Shown: positions 16,842-25,220, counted from the first letter of the stretch. The stretch: DNA of 64,000 nt from Amycolatopsis bullii (GCF_014654205.1 NZ_BNAW01000038.1:1-64000), one strand, 5' to 3'. The notes: generated by a model from the letters alone, not told the origin. Numbers and translations are program-made.

Positions 16842-18659
16842 CTACGTCCCGCTCGGAGACTGGGTGACGCTCGCGGAGTGGACCGGGTCTGTCTTTGCCG
16901 GCCCGACGCGGACCACGGTCACTGTGTAGACGACACCGTTGATCTTGACGTGGTCACCGTGGTCCAGCAGATCCTTCTTGGCGGCGTTCAGCACCTCCGG
17001 CGGTGCCGGAACGGACGTACCCGTTAGCGCCGTGCCCTCTTGATGCCACTTCCGTTTGAGCTGAAAATCCGCAACGACCGTCGTGGCCGCTGGACCGGAC
17101 GGCGCCCGAGGAGCCGGGGCGGCGGCCGCCTGGGGGCCCGGGGCGGCGGCCGCTTGGGGGCCCGGGGCGGCGGCCGCTTGGGGACCCGGGGCGGCGGCCG
17201 CTTGGGGACCGCGGGCAGGCTCGATCCCCAAACGGCGGGCGATCTTCGCCAGCTGCGAAGCGAGGAAGGCATGACCACTGTCGCCGTCTGGCGCGATCGT
17301 CTTGACGACTCCCCGGCTCGTCTTGCCCTCGGCCTCGCGGATGACAGCGGTGCAGAAGACCGTGTAACCGCCGGCGGCGCAGTTCTTCAGCTTGACTTCT
17401 TGCCCGATCCAGGAGTCAGTGGATCCCGTGGATTCGCGGGCGATCAATTCTTCCAGGCATATCCGGGTGATATCGGGAAGGGTGTCGCGGACCCTGCCCG
17501 TCGCCGTGCTGAAATCCATTTTCGGTGGCCAGAAGTTGTTGACCGCCTTGGCTTGGCCGAAGTCGAAGTGCCGGTAGGTGTGGCGTTGGCAAATATGGTG
17601 GACGGCCGCCTCGTCGACGGTCAGCGTCAGGGAGAATCCCCCGGCCGAGGTGGCTGTCTGTTTGGCGACGGGCTTATCGCTCGACGCGTACCCCTGGATA
17701 TCCTCCGGCTTCTCCCGGTCTTGGTGAAACAGCATCGCACCGCCTTTGCTGCCCGGCCACCAGCGCAGCCCTTTGCGGTGGTGTTGCTTGGTTTTCTTGT
17801 CGTGCTTCCACTGCTCTTTTTTTGGAGCGGTCAGGACGCCGTCGAGCCCCGCGTGCGCTGATTGGGCCGCTCGAAGGTGTCCGGTCATCTCTCGCCAGTC
17901 ATCGTCGTGGACGACGGGCTGAGCTTTCAGCCGGAAGTAGACGTCCTCGAGCTTCTTCAGATGAGCGGACACCTGATCCAGTTTTCGCTGCTGAGGCCGG
18001 TCCGGGTCCGGTTCGGTGTCGGCGTCGAAGCCGATCCCCGGGTCGCCGACCGGGCTCGGCGGTCCCACCGACAGGTTGACCGCCATGTTCCACAGGAGTT
18101 TGTAGGGGTTACCGGCCGCCTCCCCGACCACCTCGGGGCCGGCGACGTCACAGCACGCCTCCCAGAACTCCCGGGCACCGGCACGCCCCGGAGTGCCGGC
18201 CGAGGCGTTGTAAGAGAGCACGAGTCGCAGGCCGTCGTCATCGACGATGCCGCTCAGCGTCTCCTTGGAAATCTTGTGGTGCAGCGCACCGGGTCCCCAG
18301 GAGGGGTCGGGCAGCGTCATCAGCCTCTTCTGCTTGGCGATCGACTTGACCGTCCAATTGATCTTGTCGGCCTTGCTGGTCGCGGCGCTCGTCGGTGGTG
18401 GGTGACGCTGGACGCTCAGGCCAGCCGGTGCCGATGCCGCCGCGACAGCCGGCGTGGTGCCGAGGAGGCTCGACACGGCCCGGTTTCCCACACCGCGTTG
18501 AAGGGCGACGACCACCTTACGGTCCAGCGGCGAAATCTGCGCTGCCGGAACCGGGGAACTGGCTTTCTTTCGCGCCCCACCCTGCCCGGCCCGCGCCCCG
18601 GACTCAGCGGGGCGATCGGTCACGCGCGGAAATCGGTCCACCCTGTCATGCTCAGCCAC
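16842..18659 (-). CDS. Probable eCIS-type effector/toxin-like protein
   Basis: 605 residues, not assigned to a named family with certainty. Near residues 50-66 is LQRGVGNRAVSSLL, and about 20 residues later VQRHPP. The LQR-x2-GNxAV motif is characteristic of proteins associated with extracellular contractile injection systems (eCIS). The middle is helical and charged. HHICQRHTYRHFDF followed by NNFWPP, then YTVFCTAVI and VVKTIAPDG, resembles BECR/EndoU-like RNase toxins (two His, S/N-x-F, T-x-x-P); this is inference. An AAAAPGPQ repeat linker precedes the last ~90 residues. No signal peptide, immunity gene or eCIS genes are visible. Local GC falls to 53-63 percent in sampled lines, well below the neighbours, suggesting transfer. 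The start is GTG. Confidence 0.6.
   Translation of the reverse strand: MAEHDRVDRFPRVTDRPAESGARAGQGGARKKASSPVPAAQISPLDRKVVVALQRGVGNRAVSSLLGTTPAVAAASAPAGLSVQRHPPPTSAATSKADKINWTVKSIAKQKRLMTLPDPSWGPGALHHKISKETLSGIVDDDGLRLVLSYNASAGTPGRAGAREFWEACCDVAGPEVVGEAAGNPYKLLWNMAVNLSVGPPSPVGDPGIGFDADTEPDPDRPQQRKLDQVSAHLKKLEDVYFRLKAQPVVHDDDWREMTGHLRAAQSAHAGLDGVLTAPKKEQWKHDKKTKQHHRKGLRWWPGSKGGAMLFHQDREKPEDIQGYASSDKPVAKQTATSAGGFSLTLTVDEAAVHHICQRHTYRHFDFGQAKAVNNFWPPKMDFSTATGRVRDTLPDITRICLEELIARESTGSTDSWIGQEVKLKNCAAGGYTVFCTAVIREAEGKTSRGVVKTIAPDGDSGHAFLASQLAKIARRLGIEPARGPQAAAAPGPQAAAAPGPQAAAAPGPQAAAAPAPRAPSGPAATTVVADFQLKRKWHQEGTALTGTSVPAPPEVLNAAKKDLLDHGDHVKINGVVYTVTVVRVGPAKTDPVHSASVTQSPSGT
17116..17211. repeat. 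Four tandem 24-bp coding repeats
   Basis: Four copies of a 24-bp GC-rich unit (17116-17139, 17140-17163, 17164-17187, 17188-17211) encode AAAAPGPQ repeated in the effector-like protein. Copies differ at one to three bases. Being in frame, the copy number can vary without breaking the gene. Confidence 0.9.
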
Positions 18660-18758
18660 CGGCTACCCCGATGGCACGACCGGTTGGCCGGAAACGAGGG
18701 CAGAGATATCAGCCCGCCAGGACACGGCAGCGTTGAGGAAGAATACCCGAAATGAGAT

Positions 18759-19418
18759 CTAGCAGCCGCCGGTAGCGCGCTGGATCTTCACCGGGTGCGC
18801 CGGTGCCCCATCGAGCGGCCCGTTCGGATCGGTCGGGATGATCCCGTCCGCCACCATCCGGTCGATCGCGGACATCCCCCGGATGACCCGCCCCATCACC
18901 GAATAATGAGCCGGGATGTTCGCGAACGAGTGCACGATGAAGAACTCCGACCCGTTCGTCCCCGGCCCCTGGTTCCCCATGGCGATCGTCCCGCGCGGAT
19001 AAGTCTCGGTGCCCGTGACCTCGTCCGGGAACTTGTACCCCGGCCCGCCCTTCTCGACCTCGTAGATGTCCCCGCACTGGAGGACCCCGAGGCGAGCGGA
19101 GTTGGACAGTCGCCAGCACTGCGACCGGTCGTAGAACCGCTGCAGGACCAGCGAGACCATGTTGTGCACCGCGCACGGCGCAGCCCCGGCGCGGTCCAGC
19201 CGCACGGTCACCGGCCCGTAGTTGAAGCGGAACGTCACATCGACCGTTCCGCGGGTCAACGCCACAGAAGAGGGACGCACCACCGGACGGGCCGCCGGGT
19301 TCGACGGCGTCGGCGTGAACTCGCACCGGACCAGCGGCACCGAAGCCGAGGCCGGAGAGGCAGGCACCACCAGGGCACCCAGCACAGCGAGCAGAGCCAG
19401 TCCCCAGCGCAGCTTCAT
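18759..19418 (-). CDS. Secreted cyclophilin-type peptidyl-prolyl isomerase
   Basis: 219 residues. A signal peptide (KLRWGLALLAVLGALVVPASPASA, residues 2-25) precedes a cyclophilin domain with IAMGNQGPGTNGSEFFIVHS, the substrate-binding core. It probably helps fold exported proteins or acts in the cell envelope; a mature N-terminal Cys is absent, so it is not a lipoprotein. It ends with GGC. The 99-base gap behind it towards the effector gene holds no recognised feature. Confidence 0.88.
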   Translation of the reverse strand: MKLRWGLALLAVLGALVVPASPASASVPLVRCEFTPTPSNPAARPVVRPSSVALTRGTVDVTFRFNYGPVTVRLDRAGAAPCAVHNMVSLVLQRFYDRSQCWRLSNSARLGVLQCGDIYEVEKGGPGYKFPDEVTGTETYPRGTIAMGNQGPGTNGSEFFIVHSFANIPAHYSVMGRVIRGMSAIDRMVADGIIPTDPNGPLDGAPAHPVKIQRATGGC

Positions 19419-19443
19419 GCCGGGGACGTTAGCGAATGACGAA

Positions 19444-19701
19444 TTACTTGCGCCAGGCCGTGCGCTGCTTGCGGATGTCCAGCACCAGCAGCAGGACGAG
19501 GAACGCCGCCAAGCCGACCAGCCAGACGTTCTCGGTGTTGTTCTCGTGGTTGCCCTTGATCATCACCAGCAGGATGATCGCGCTGACCCAGCCGGCGATG
19601 CGGGTGGCCTTCGGGAACGAGCCGTGCCAGCCCCAGGCCGCGGACGGCTCGTCGCGCGGGTCGACCTCGGGCCGCCTCTTCTCGACCGCCTTGCCTGCCA
19701 C
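19444..19701 (-). CDS. DUF2631 small membrane protein
   Basis: 85 residues: a polar start (AGKAVEKRRPEVDPRDEPSA), then WGWHGSFPKATRIAGWVSAII and a second hydrophobic stretch (VWLVGLAAFLVLLLVLDI) ending in KQRTAWRK. This matches DUF2631, found next to dxr in many actinobacteria. The function is unknown. The GTG at 19701 follows a GAGGAG ribosome site. Divergent from dxr, 94 bases between start codons. Confidence 0.82.
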   Translation of the reverse strand: MAGKAVEKRRPEVDPRDEPSAAWGWHGSFPKATRIAGWVSAIILLVMIKGNHENNTENVWLVGLAAFLVLLLVLDIRKQRTAWRK

Positions 19702-19795
19702 GATGAACTCCTCAAACCCCGTGAACCTCGGACCCGCCGATGATCCCACACCTCCGGGTGCGCCGCGGAGACGCCCCGCGCGACAATGACCGGCG

Positions 19796-20998
19796 ATGAC
19801 TACCTCGCGAAGCGTTCTCGTGCTCGGCTCGACCGGGTCCATCGGCGTGCAGGCCCTCGACGTCGCCGCGCGCAACCCGCACCTGTTCCGGGTGGCCGGG
19901 ATCGCCGCGGGCGGGGCCGATCCGGCCGCGCTCGCCGCGCAGGCGATCGCCCACGGTGTCGACGCCGTCGCCGTGACCAAGGCCACGGCCGCCGAAGACG
20001 TCCAGCTCGCGCTGTACGCCGAGGCCCAGAAGCGCGGGTACGCCCGAGGCGACTTCAAGCTCCCGAGGCTCTTCGCGGGCTCCGACGCCGTCACCGAGCT
20101 GATCGACGCCGTTCCCGTCGACACCGTCCTCAACGCCCTGCCGGGCTCCCGCGGCCTCGAGCCGACGCTCAAAGCACTCGCCACCGGCGCCACCCTGGCC
20201 CTGGCCAACAAGGAGTCGCTCATCGCCGGCGGGCCGCTCGTGCTCGCCGCCGCCAAGCCCGGGCAGCTCGTGCCGGTCGACTCCGAGCACTCCGCGATCG
20301 CGCAGGCGTTGCGGGCCGGGAAGGACAGCGAAGTCGCCCGGCTCGTGCTCACCGCCTCCGGCGGCCCGTTCCGCGGCCGCAAGCGCGCGGAGCTGGCCGG
20401 CGTCACCGTCGAGCAGGCGATGGCGCACCCGACCTGGTCCATGGGTCCGCTCATCACGATCAACTCCGCCACCCTGGTCAACAAGGGCCTGGAGCTGATC
20501 GAGGCGGCCCTGCTGTTCGACATCGCGCCGGAGAAGATCGACGTCACCGTGCACCCGCAGTCGATCGTGCACTCAATGGTGACCTTCGCCGACGGCTCGA
20601 CGATCGCCCAGGCCAGCCCGCCCGACATGCGGCTGCCGATCGCGCTCGCGCTGCACTGGCCCGATCGGGTGCCCGGCGCCGCCGCCGCGTGCACCTGGGA
20701 CACGGCCGCGACCTGGACGTTCGAGCCGCTGGACGACGAGGCCTTCCCGGCCGTGGAGCTGGCCCGCCACTGCGGCGGCGTCGGCGGCTGCCTGCCCGCG
20801 GTCTACAACGCCGCGAACGAGGAGGTCGTGGCGGCGTTCCTGGCGCAGAACACCAGCTTCACGTCGATAGTGGACACTGTTTCCGAGGTGGTGGGAGCCG
20901 CCGACGAATGGCGTCGCGAACCACGCGACGTCGAGGACGTTCTCGCGGCCGAGCGCTGGGCTCGTGCGCGGGCCGGTTCGATCATCGAGGGGAAGTAG
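19796..20998 (+). CDS. dxr: 1-deoxy-D-xylulose 5-phosphate reductoisomerase
   Basis: 400 residues. NADPH loop LGSTGSIGVQALDV at the N terminus; NKESLIAGG, DSEHSAI and SGGPFRGRK form the metal and substrate site; MGPLITINSATLVNKGLE is a family signature. It makes 2-C-methyl-D-erythritol 4-phosphate, the second step of the MEP route to isoprenoids. Three bases separate it from the site-2 protease gene, and ispG follows, as in Mycobacterium. Confidence 0.97.
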   Translation: MTTSRSVLVLGSTGSIGVQALDVAARNPHLFRVAGIAAGGADPAALAAQAIAHGVDAVAVTKATAAEDVQLALYAEAQKRGYARGDFKLPRLFAGSDAVTELIDAVPVDTVLNALPGSRGLEPTLKALATGATLALANKESLIAGGPLVLAAAKPGQLVPVDSEHSAIAQALRAGKDSEVARLVLTASGGPFRGRKRAELAGVTVEQAMAHPTWSMGPLITINSATLVNKGLELIEAALLFDIAPEKIDVTVHPQSIVHSMVTFADGSTIAQASPPDMRLPIALALHWPDRVPGAAAACTWDTAATWTFEPLDDEAFPAVELARHCGGVGGCLPAVYNAANEEVVAAFLAQNTSFTSIVDTVSEVVGAADEWRREPRDVEDVLAAERWARARAGSIIEGK

Positions 20999-21001
20999 CG
21001 G

Positions 21002-22225
21002 GTGCTCGCCTACATCATCGGTGTGGTGCTCTTCGCGCTGGGGATCTGTGTCTCGGTCGCACTGCACGAGGCCGGCCACATGTTCACCGCGAAGGCCTTC
21101 GGCATGAAGGTCCGCCGGTACTTCGTGGGCTTCGGGCCCACGGTGTTCTCGTGGCGCCGCGGCGAGACCGAGTACGGCCTGAAGTGGATCCCGCTCGGCG
21201 GGTTCTGCGACATCGCCGGCATGACCGCGCTCGACGAGGTGACCCCGGACGAGGCGCCGCGCGCGATGTGGCGGTTCAAGACCTGGAAGCGCACCGTCGT
21301 GATGTCGGCCGGGTCGATCACCCACTTCATCCTCGGGTTCGTGGTCCTCTACCTGATGGCCGTGACCATGGGCCTGCCGAACCTCAACGCCGGCCCGACC
21401 GTTCCGGTGCTGGACTCGACCTCCTGCGCCCGCCCGACGCTGTCGAAGGAACAGGCCGAGGCCCAGGCCAACGCCCCCTGCCCGAAGGAGGCCCTGACCC
21501 CGGCGGCGACGGCGGGGCTGCGGCCCGGCGACCGGGTGCTCGCCGTCGGCGGCAAGCCGGTGGCGACCTGGGACGAGATGCTCACCGCCGTGCAGGCCAC
21601 CAGCGGCAAGACGGTGTTCGAGGTGCAGCGCGGCACCCAGCAGCTGTGGCTCGTCGTCGACGTGCCGAAGGTGCCCCGCTGGAACGGCGAGAACGTCAAG
21701 GAGGTCGGCATGATCGGCGCCTCCCCGAAGATGGAACCGCCGACCGTCCAGTACGGCCCGGTCGCCGCGGTCGGCGCCACGGTCAGCTTCACCGGCACGA
21801 TGTTCGCCGAGACGGCGCAGCGGCTCGTGCAGTTCCCCGAGCGCATCCCGGCCGTCGTCACCGCGATCTTCGGCGGCGAACGCGACAAGGACACCCCGGT
21901 CAGCGTCGTCGGCGCCAGCCGGATCGGCGGCGAGGCCGTCGAGCGGGGCATCTGGGTGCTGTTCTTCTTCCTGCTGGCCAGCCTGAACTTCTTCATCGGC
22001 GTGTTCAACCTGCTGCCGCTGCTGCCGCTGGACGGCGGACACATCGCGGTCGTCTGGTACGAGCGCGTCCGCGACTGGATCCGCGCCCGGCGGGGCAAGG
22101 CGGCCGGCGGCCCGGTGGACTATACGAGGCTGTCCGGGATCACGATGGTCTTGGTGCTCATCGGCGGTGCGGTGACGCTACTCACAGTGACCGCGGACAT
22201 CGTCAATCCGATCCGGCTGCAGTAG
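21002..22225 (+). CDS. rip: Site-2 membrane zinc metalloprotease (RseP/Rip1 family)
   Basis: 407 residues, M50B family. HExxH zinc motif in ALHEAGHMFTAK near the N terminus, a PDZ domain in the middle (AGLRPGDRVLAVGGKPV) and the third zinc ligand in NLLPLLPLDGGH; four hydrophobic segments. By homology with mycobacterial Rip1 it cuts anti-sigma factors inside the membrane. Position between dxr and ispG is conserved. The last codons (AVTLLTVT and following) are echoed in the intergenic region 50 bases downstream. Confidence 0.95.
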   Translation: MLAYIIGVVLFALGICVSVALHEAGHMFTAKAFGMKVRRYFVGFGPTVFSWRRGETEYGLKWIPLGGFCDIAGMTALDEVTPDEAPRAMWRFKTWKRTVVMSAGSITHFILGFVVLYLMAVTMGLPNLNAGPTVPVLDSTSCARPTLSKEQAEAQANAPCPKEALTPAATAGLRPGDRVLAVGGKPVATWDEMLTAVQATSGKTVFEVQRGTQQLWLVVDVPKVPRWNGENVKEVGMIGASPKMEPPTVQYGPVAAVGATVSFTGTMFAETAQRLVQFPERIPAVVTAIFGGERDKDTPVSVVGASRIGGEAVERGIWVLFFFLLASLNFFIGVFNLLPLLPLDGGHIAVVWYERVRDWIRARRGKAAGGPVDYTRLSGITMVLVLIGGAVTLLTVTADIVNPIRLQ

Positions 22226-22272
22226 CGACGGGCCACGGAGGGGTTCCCGCCCCTCTCTTGTGCCTCATACCC

Positions 22273-22323
22273 GCCGTAACGCTGCTCACCGTGACGGTTG
22301 ACATGGTGAAGGTGGCCCAGTAG
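22273..22323 (+). pseudogene. Duplicated, diverged 3' end of the site-2 protease gene
   Basis: This segment reads AVTLLTVTVDMVKVAQ and a stop codon, against AVTLLTVTADIVNPIRLQ and a stop at the true gene end (22169-22225). The DNA is also similar, mostly with third-position changes. It lies in another frame from the protease gene and has no start. It looks like a tandem duplication of the gene end, and it now carries the candidate ispG promoter. Confidence 0.7.
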
Positions 22324-22336
22324 GGGTAGGTACGCT
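22298..22336 (+). promoter_or_regulatory. Candidate ispG promoter
   Basis: TTGACA (22298-22303), 17 bases, TAGGGG. A second -10, TACGCT (22331-22336), stands seven bases before the GTG, the spacing seen at leaderless genes here. Either would separate ispG from the dxr-rip message. Confidence 0.5.
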
Positions 22337-22343
22337 GGAAGCC

Positions 22344-23495
22344 GTGACCGTCGCACTCGGTATGCCCGCCCTGCCCCCGCCCGTCCTGTCCGAGCGCCGC
22401 AAGACCCGCCAGCTCCAGGTGGGTCCGGTCGGTGTCGGCAGCGACCACCCGATCTCCGTCCAGTCGATGACGACGACGCTCACCTCCGACGTCAACGCGA
22501 CCCTGCAGCAGATCGCCGAGCTGACCGCCGCGGGCTGCGACATCGTCCGCGTGGCGTGCCCGTCGGCCGACGACGCCGAGGCGTTGCCCGCGATCGCGAA
22601 GAAGTCGCAGATCCCGGTGATCGCCGACATCCACTTCCAGCCGAAGTACGTCTTCGCGGCGATCGAGGCCGGCTGCGCGGCGGTGCGCGTCAACCCGGGC
22701 AACATCCGGAAGTTCGACGACCAGGTCAAGGAGATCGCGCAGGCCGCGAAGGACCACGGCACGCCGATCCGGATCGGCGTCAACGCCGGCTCGCTCGACA
22801 AGCGGATCATGGACAAGTACGGCAAGGCCACCCCGGAGGCGCTCGCGGAGTCGGCGCTGTGGGAGGCGTCGCTGTTCGCCGAGCACGACTTCCACGACAT
22901 CAAGATCTCGGTGAAGCACAACGACCCGGTGGTCATGGTGCGCGCCTACGAGCTCCTCGCCGAGCAGTGCGACTACCCGCTGCACCTCGGCGTCACCGAG
23001 GCCGGCCCGGCGTTCCAGGGCACGATCAAGTCGGCCGTCGCGTTCGGCGCGCTGCTGCGCCAGGGCATCGGCGACACGATCCGCGTTTCGCTGTCCGCGC
23101 CGCCGGTCGAAGAGGTCAAGGTCGGCATCCAGATCCTGCAGTCGCTGAACCTCAGGCAGCGCAAGCTGGAGATCGTGTCGTGCCCGTCGTGCGGGCGCGC
23201 GCAGGTCGACGTCTACACGCTCGCCGAGCAGGTCACGGCCGGGCTCGAGGGCATGGAGATCCCGCTGCGCGTGGCCGTCATGGGCTGCGTCGTGAACGGC
23301 CCCGGCGAGGCCCGCGAGGCCGACCTGGGCGTGGCGTCGGGCAACGGCAAGGGTCAGATCTTCGTCAAGGGCGAGGTCATCAAGACCGTGCCGGAGCACG
23401 CGATCGTCGAGACGCTCATCGAAGAGGCCATGCGCATCGCCGAAGAGGCGGGCGAGTCGCTGGGTGAGGGCGCGCCGGTGGTCACCGCCGGCTGA
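22344..23495 (+). CDS. ispG: 4-hydroxy-3-methylbut-2-enyl diphosphate synthase
   Basis: 383 residues. TIM-barrel N-terminal part (SVQSMTTTLTSDVNATLQQI, then IADIHFQPKY, VRVNPGN) and the iron-sulphur domain with CPSCGRAQVD and GCVVNGPGEA supplying the [4Fe-4S] cysteines. It converts MEcPP to HMBPP, the sixth MEP step. The GTG start is in a leaderless setting. It ends in a strong hairpin. Confidence 0.97.
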   Translation: MTVALGMPALPPPVLSERRKTRQLQVGPVGVGSDHPISVQSMTTTLTSDVNATLQQIAELTAAGCDIVRVACPSADDAEALPAIAKKSQIPVIADIHFQPKYVFAAIEAGCAAVRVNPGNIRKFDDQVKEIAQAAKDHGTPIRIGVNAGSLDKRIMDKYGKATPEALAESALWEASLFAEHDFHDIKISVKHNDPVVMVRAYELLAEQCDYPLHLGVTEAGPAFQGTIKSAVAFGALLRQGIGDTIRVSLSAPPVEEVKVGIQILQSLNLRQRKLEIVSCPSCGRAQVDVYTLAEQVTAGLEGMEIPLRVAVMGCVVNGPGEAREADLGVASGNGKGQIFVKGEVIKTVPEHAIVETLIEEAMRIAEEAGESLGEGAPVVTAG

Positions 23496-23505
23496 ATTCG
23501 CTGCC

Positions 23506-23545
23506 GCTGAAGCCCTCCTCACCCTCGGGCGAGGAGGGCTTCAGC
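23506..23545. terminator. Bidirectional terminator between ispG and the coiled-coil gene
   Basis: GCTGAAGCCCTCCTC and its perfect complement form a 15-bp stem around ten bases. It lies 10 bases after the ispG stop and 6 bases beyond the end of the convergent gene. Confidence 0.88.
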
Positions 23546-23551
23546 GTGTCG

Positions 23552-23806
23552 TCAGCCCTGTAGGTGGTGCTGGGCGGCGTCCCGGATCTGCAGGCGGACG
23601 TTCTCCAGCGCGGCCGCGACCTCGTCGATCTGCTGCGAAGCGAGCTGGATGGCGCCCTGGATGGCGGTCGCCGTGGACGTCTCGCCGAGCAGGCCGAGCA
23701 CCTGGGCCTGGAGGTCTTCGAGGTCGCTCTTCGTGGCGAGCGCGATGCCGGTCGGCACCTGGTCGGCGAGCAGCTCCAGCTGCTGCGCCTGCTCCTGGAT
23801 CGTCAT
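23552..23806 (-). CDS. Small coiled-coil protein, hypothetical
   Basis: 84 residues, not recognised. Almost entirely predicted helix with heptad-like hydrophobic spacing (MTIQEQAQQLELLADQVPTG, then DLEDLQAQVLGLL and QIDEVAAALENVRLQI), and no Cys or Trp. The ATG at 23806 has GAAGGA in front of it; an in-frame ATG further up at 23836 does not. It lies convergent to ispG and divergent from the AraC gene, inside a block whose order is otherwise conserved. It could be a protein-protein adaptor. Confidence 0.65.
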   Translation of the reverse strand: MTIQEQAQQLELLADQVPTGIALATKSDLEDLQAQVLGLLGETSTATAIQGAIQLASQQIDEVAAALENVRLQIRDAAQHHLQG

Positions 23807-23860
23807 CGGGTGGTTCCTTCCGCGGTGGGGACGCACCGTCCGTGTTATCAGACGCGGAAA

Positions 23861-23883
23861 CTGTCGGTGGTGACGATTAGCCT
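23861..23883 (+). promoter_or_regulatory. PafBC/RecA-NDp-type damage promoter of the AraC gene
   Basis: CTGTCGGTG, eight bases, TAGCCT: all consensus positions of TGTCRGTG-N8-TAnnnT. Six bases follow before the ATG at 23890, so transcription should begin at the start codon. Confidence 0.75.
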
Positions 23884-23889
23884 GAATCC

Positions 23890-24684
23890 ATGAGCGTGAC
23901 CTGGGCCGTTCGCGAGCCGCACCCCGTGGTGCGGCCCCTGGTCACGCGCTATGTCGGGTACGCGCAGGAGGACGTCACGCTGGCCGTCCACCGCGGCCTG
24001 CCGTCCCGGCATGTGACGCTCGTCATCAGTCTCGCCGGGCCGGTGAGGATGGGCGGGCAGAGCTTCCAGGCCCTGGTCGGCGGGCTCCACACGCGTGCGG
24101 TGCTGATCCGGCAGGACCGCGTGCAGGAGGGCCTCCAGCTGGATCTCGACCCGCTGGGCGTGCGGACGCTGTTCGGCGTGACCGCGGCCGAGCTGAGCGG
24201 CGAGGTGGCCGACCTCGCCGGCTTCGGCCTCGGCTGGTTGCCGGAGAGGCTGCGGGAGCTGCCGTGGCGCGAGCGGTTCGCGCTGCTGGACGACGTCCTG
24301 GCCGCCCGGGCCGTCGAGCCGGTGGCGCCGCCGCCCGAGCTGGGGGAGGCGTGGCGCCGGATGCGGGGCGCGGATGGCCGGGTGCGCGTGGCGGACCTGG
24401 CGGACGAGGTCGGCTGGAGCCGTCGCCACCTGGGCGAGCGCTTCCGCACGGAGCTGGGGCTGGCCCCGAAGCAGGCGGCGCGGGTGCTGCGGTTCGAGCG
24501 GGCCGGGCGGCTGCTGCGGCGCGGGCACACGGACCTGGCGGCGCTGGCGGCCGAGTGCGGGTTCTACGACCAGGCGCACCTGACCAACGAGTGGCGCGCG
24601 CTGGCCGGCTGCACGCCGGGGACGTGGATCGCCGAGGAGCTCCCGTTCCTCCAAGACCAGGAGGCGGAGGTGGCGCGAAGCTGA
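23890..24684 (+). CDS. AraC family transcriptional regulator
   Basis: 264 residues. The C-terminal third is an AraC double HTH (VRVADLADEVGWSRRHLGERFRTELG, then AALAAECGFYDQAHLTNEWRALAGCTPGTW). The N-terminal domain starts VREPHPVVRPLVTRYVGY and lacks the cupin pattern; it resembles the DUF6597-type sensor of other AraC proteins. The leaderless start sits behind an exact damage-type promoter. The VOC gene follows after five bases and is presumably co-transcribed. Confidence 0.88.
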   Translation: MSVTWAVREPHPVVRPLVTRYVGYAQEDVTLAVHRGLPSRHVTLVISLAGPVRMGGQSFQALVGGLHTRAVLIRQDRVQEGLQLDLDPLGVRTLFGVTAAELSGEVADLAGFGLGWLPERLRELPWRERFALLDDVLAARAVEPVAPPPELGEAWRRMRGADGRVRVADLADEVGWSRRHLGERFRTELGLAPKQAARVLRFERAGRLLRRGHTDLAALAAECGFYDQAHLTNEWRALAGCTPGTWIAEELPFLQDQEAEVARS

Positions 24685-24689
24685 GGAGC

Positions 24690-25082
24690 ATGACTCCTGA
24701 ACCGAACGTCTGGCCCGCCCTCCGGTACGACGACGCCCCGGCCGCGGTCCGCTTCCTCGTCGACGTCCTGGGCTTCACCGAGGCCCTGGTGGTGCCCGAG
24801 GGCGAGCTGATCGCGCACGCCGAGCTGCGCTGGCCCGAGGGGGGTGCGGTGATGCTGGGCAGCGTCCGCCCGCCGGACGGCGTCCACGACGCGATGAAGC
24901 CGGGCGCCTCCGCGGTGTACGTCGTGTCGGACAAGGTGGACGAGATCTACGCCCGCGTGAAGGACGCGGGCGTAGAGATCACGGCCGAGCTGACCGACAC
25001 CGACTACGGCTCGCACACGTTCAGCCTGCGCGACGCGGAAGGCAACTCCTGGACGATCGGCAGCTACCGCGGCGCGGCCTGA
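24690..25082 (+). CDS. VOC (glyoxalase/bleomycin-resistance) family protein
   Basis: 130 residues forming two beta-alpha-beta-beta-beta units: LRYDDAPAAVRFLVDVLGF at the start and YGSHTFSLRDAEGNSWTIGSY at the end, with the usual Glu/Asp-Xaa-Gly-Asn. It could bind a metal and a small toxic compound, or bleomycin-like ligand; no substrate is known. The start lies five bases after the AraC stop with TGAGGAGC as ribosome site, so both are probably on the damage-responsive message. Confidence 0.82.
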   Translation: MTPEPNVWPALRYDDAPAAVRFLVDVLGFTEALVVPEGELIAHAELRWPEGGAVMLGSVRPPDGVHDAMKPGASAVYVVSDKVDEIYARVKDAGVEITAELTDTDYGSHTFSLRDAEGNSWTIGSYRGAA

Positions 25083-25132
25083 CCAGGCGTGCCGCCGCGC
25101 GGGCTGGGAATCACCTGCGCGGCCCCGATCCG

Positions 25133-25180
25133 GGTCGTGAGTGGTAAGGCGGGTTCTAACCCTCCTTACCACTCACGACC
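25133..25180. terminator. Long cruciform between convergent VOC and DUF4177 genes
   Basis: A perfect 17-bp stem (GGTCGTGAGTGGTAAGG at 25133-25149 with 25164-25180) contains an inner GGGTT-CT-AACCC stem. Only one mismatch separates the two stems. It can end both convergent genes. Repeats of this GTCGTGAGTG type are scattered in Amycolatopsis-like genomes as far as I recall. A short direct repeat of CGACCGGCGTGGGG follows. Confidence 0.8.
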
Positions 25181-25220
25181 GGCGTGGGGCTGGTGGGCGC
25201 GACCGGCGTGGGGCCGCCGG

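Noticed and set aside
19786..22323. An 845-residue open frame across dxr and the site-2 protease
   Set aside because: Shadow frame; its last codons are of interest only as the duplicated protease end.
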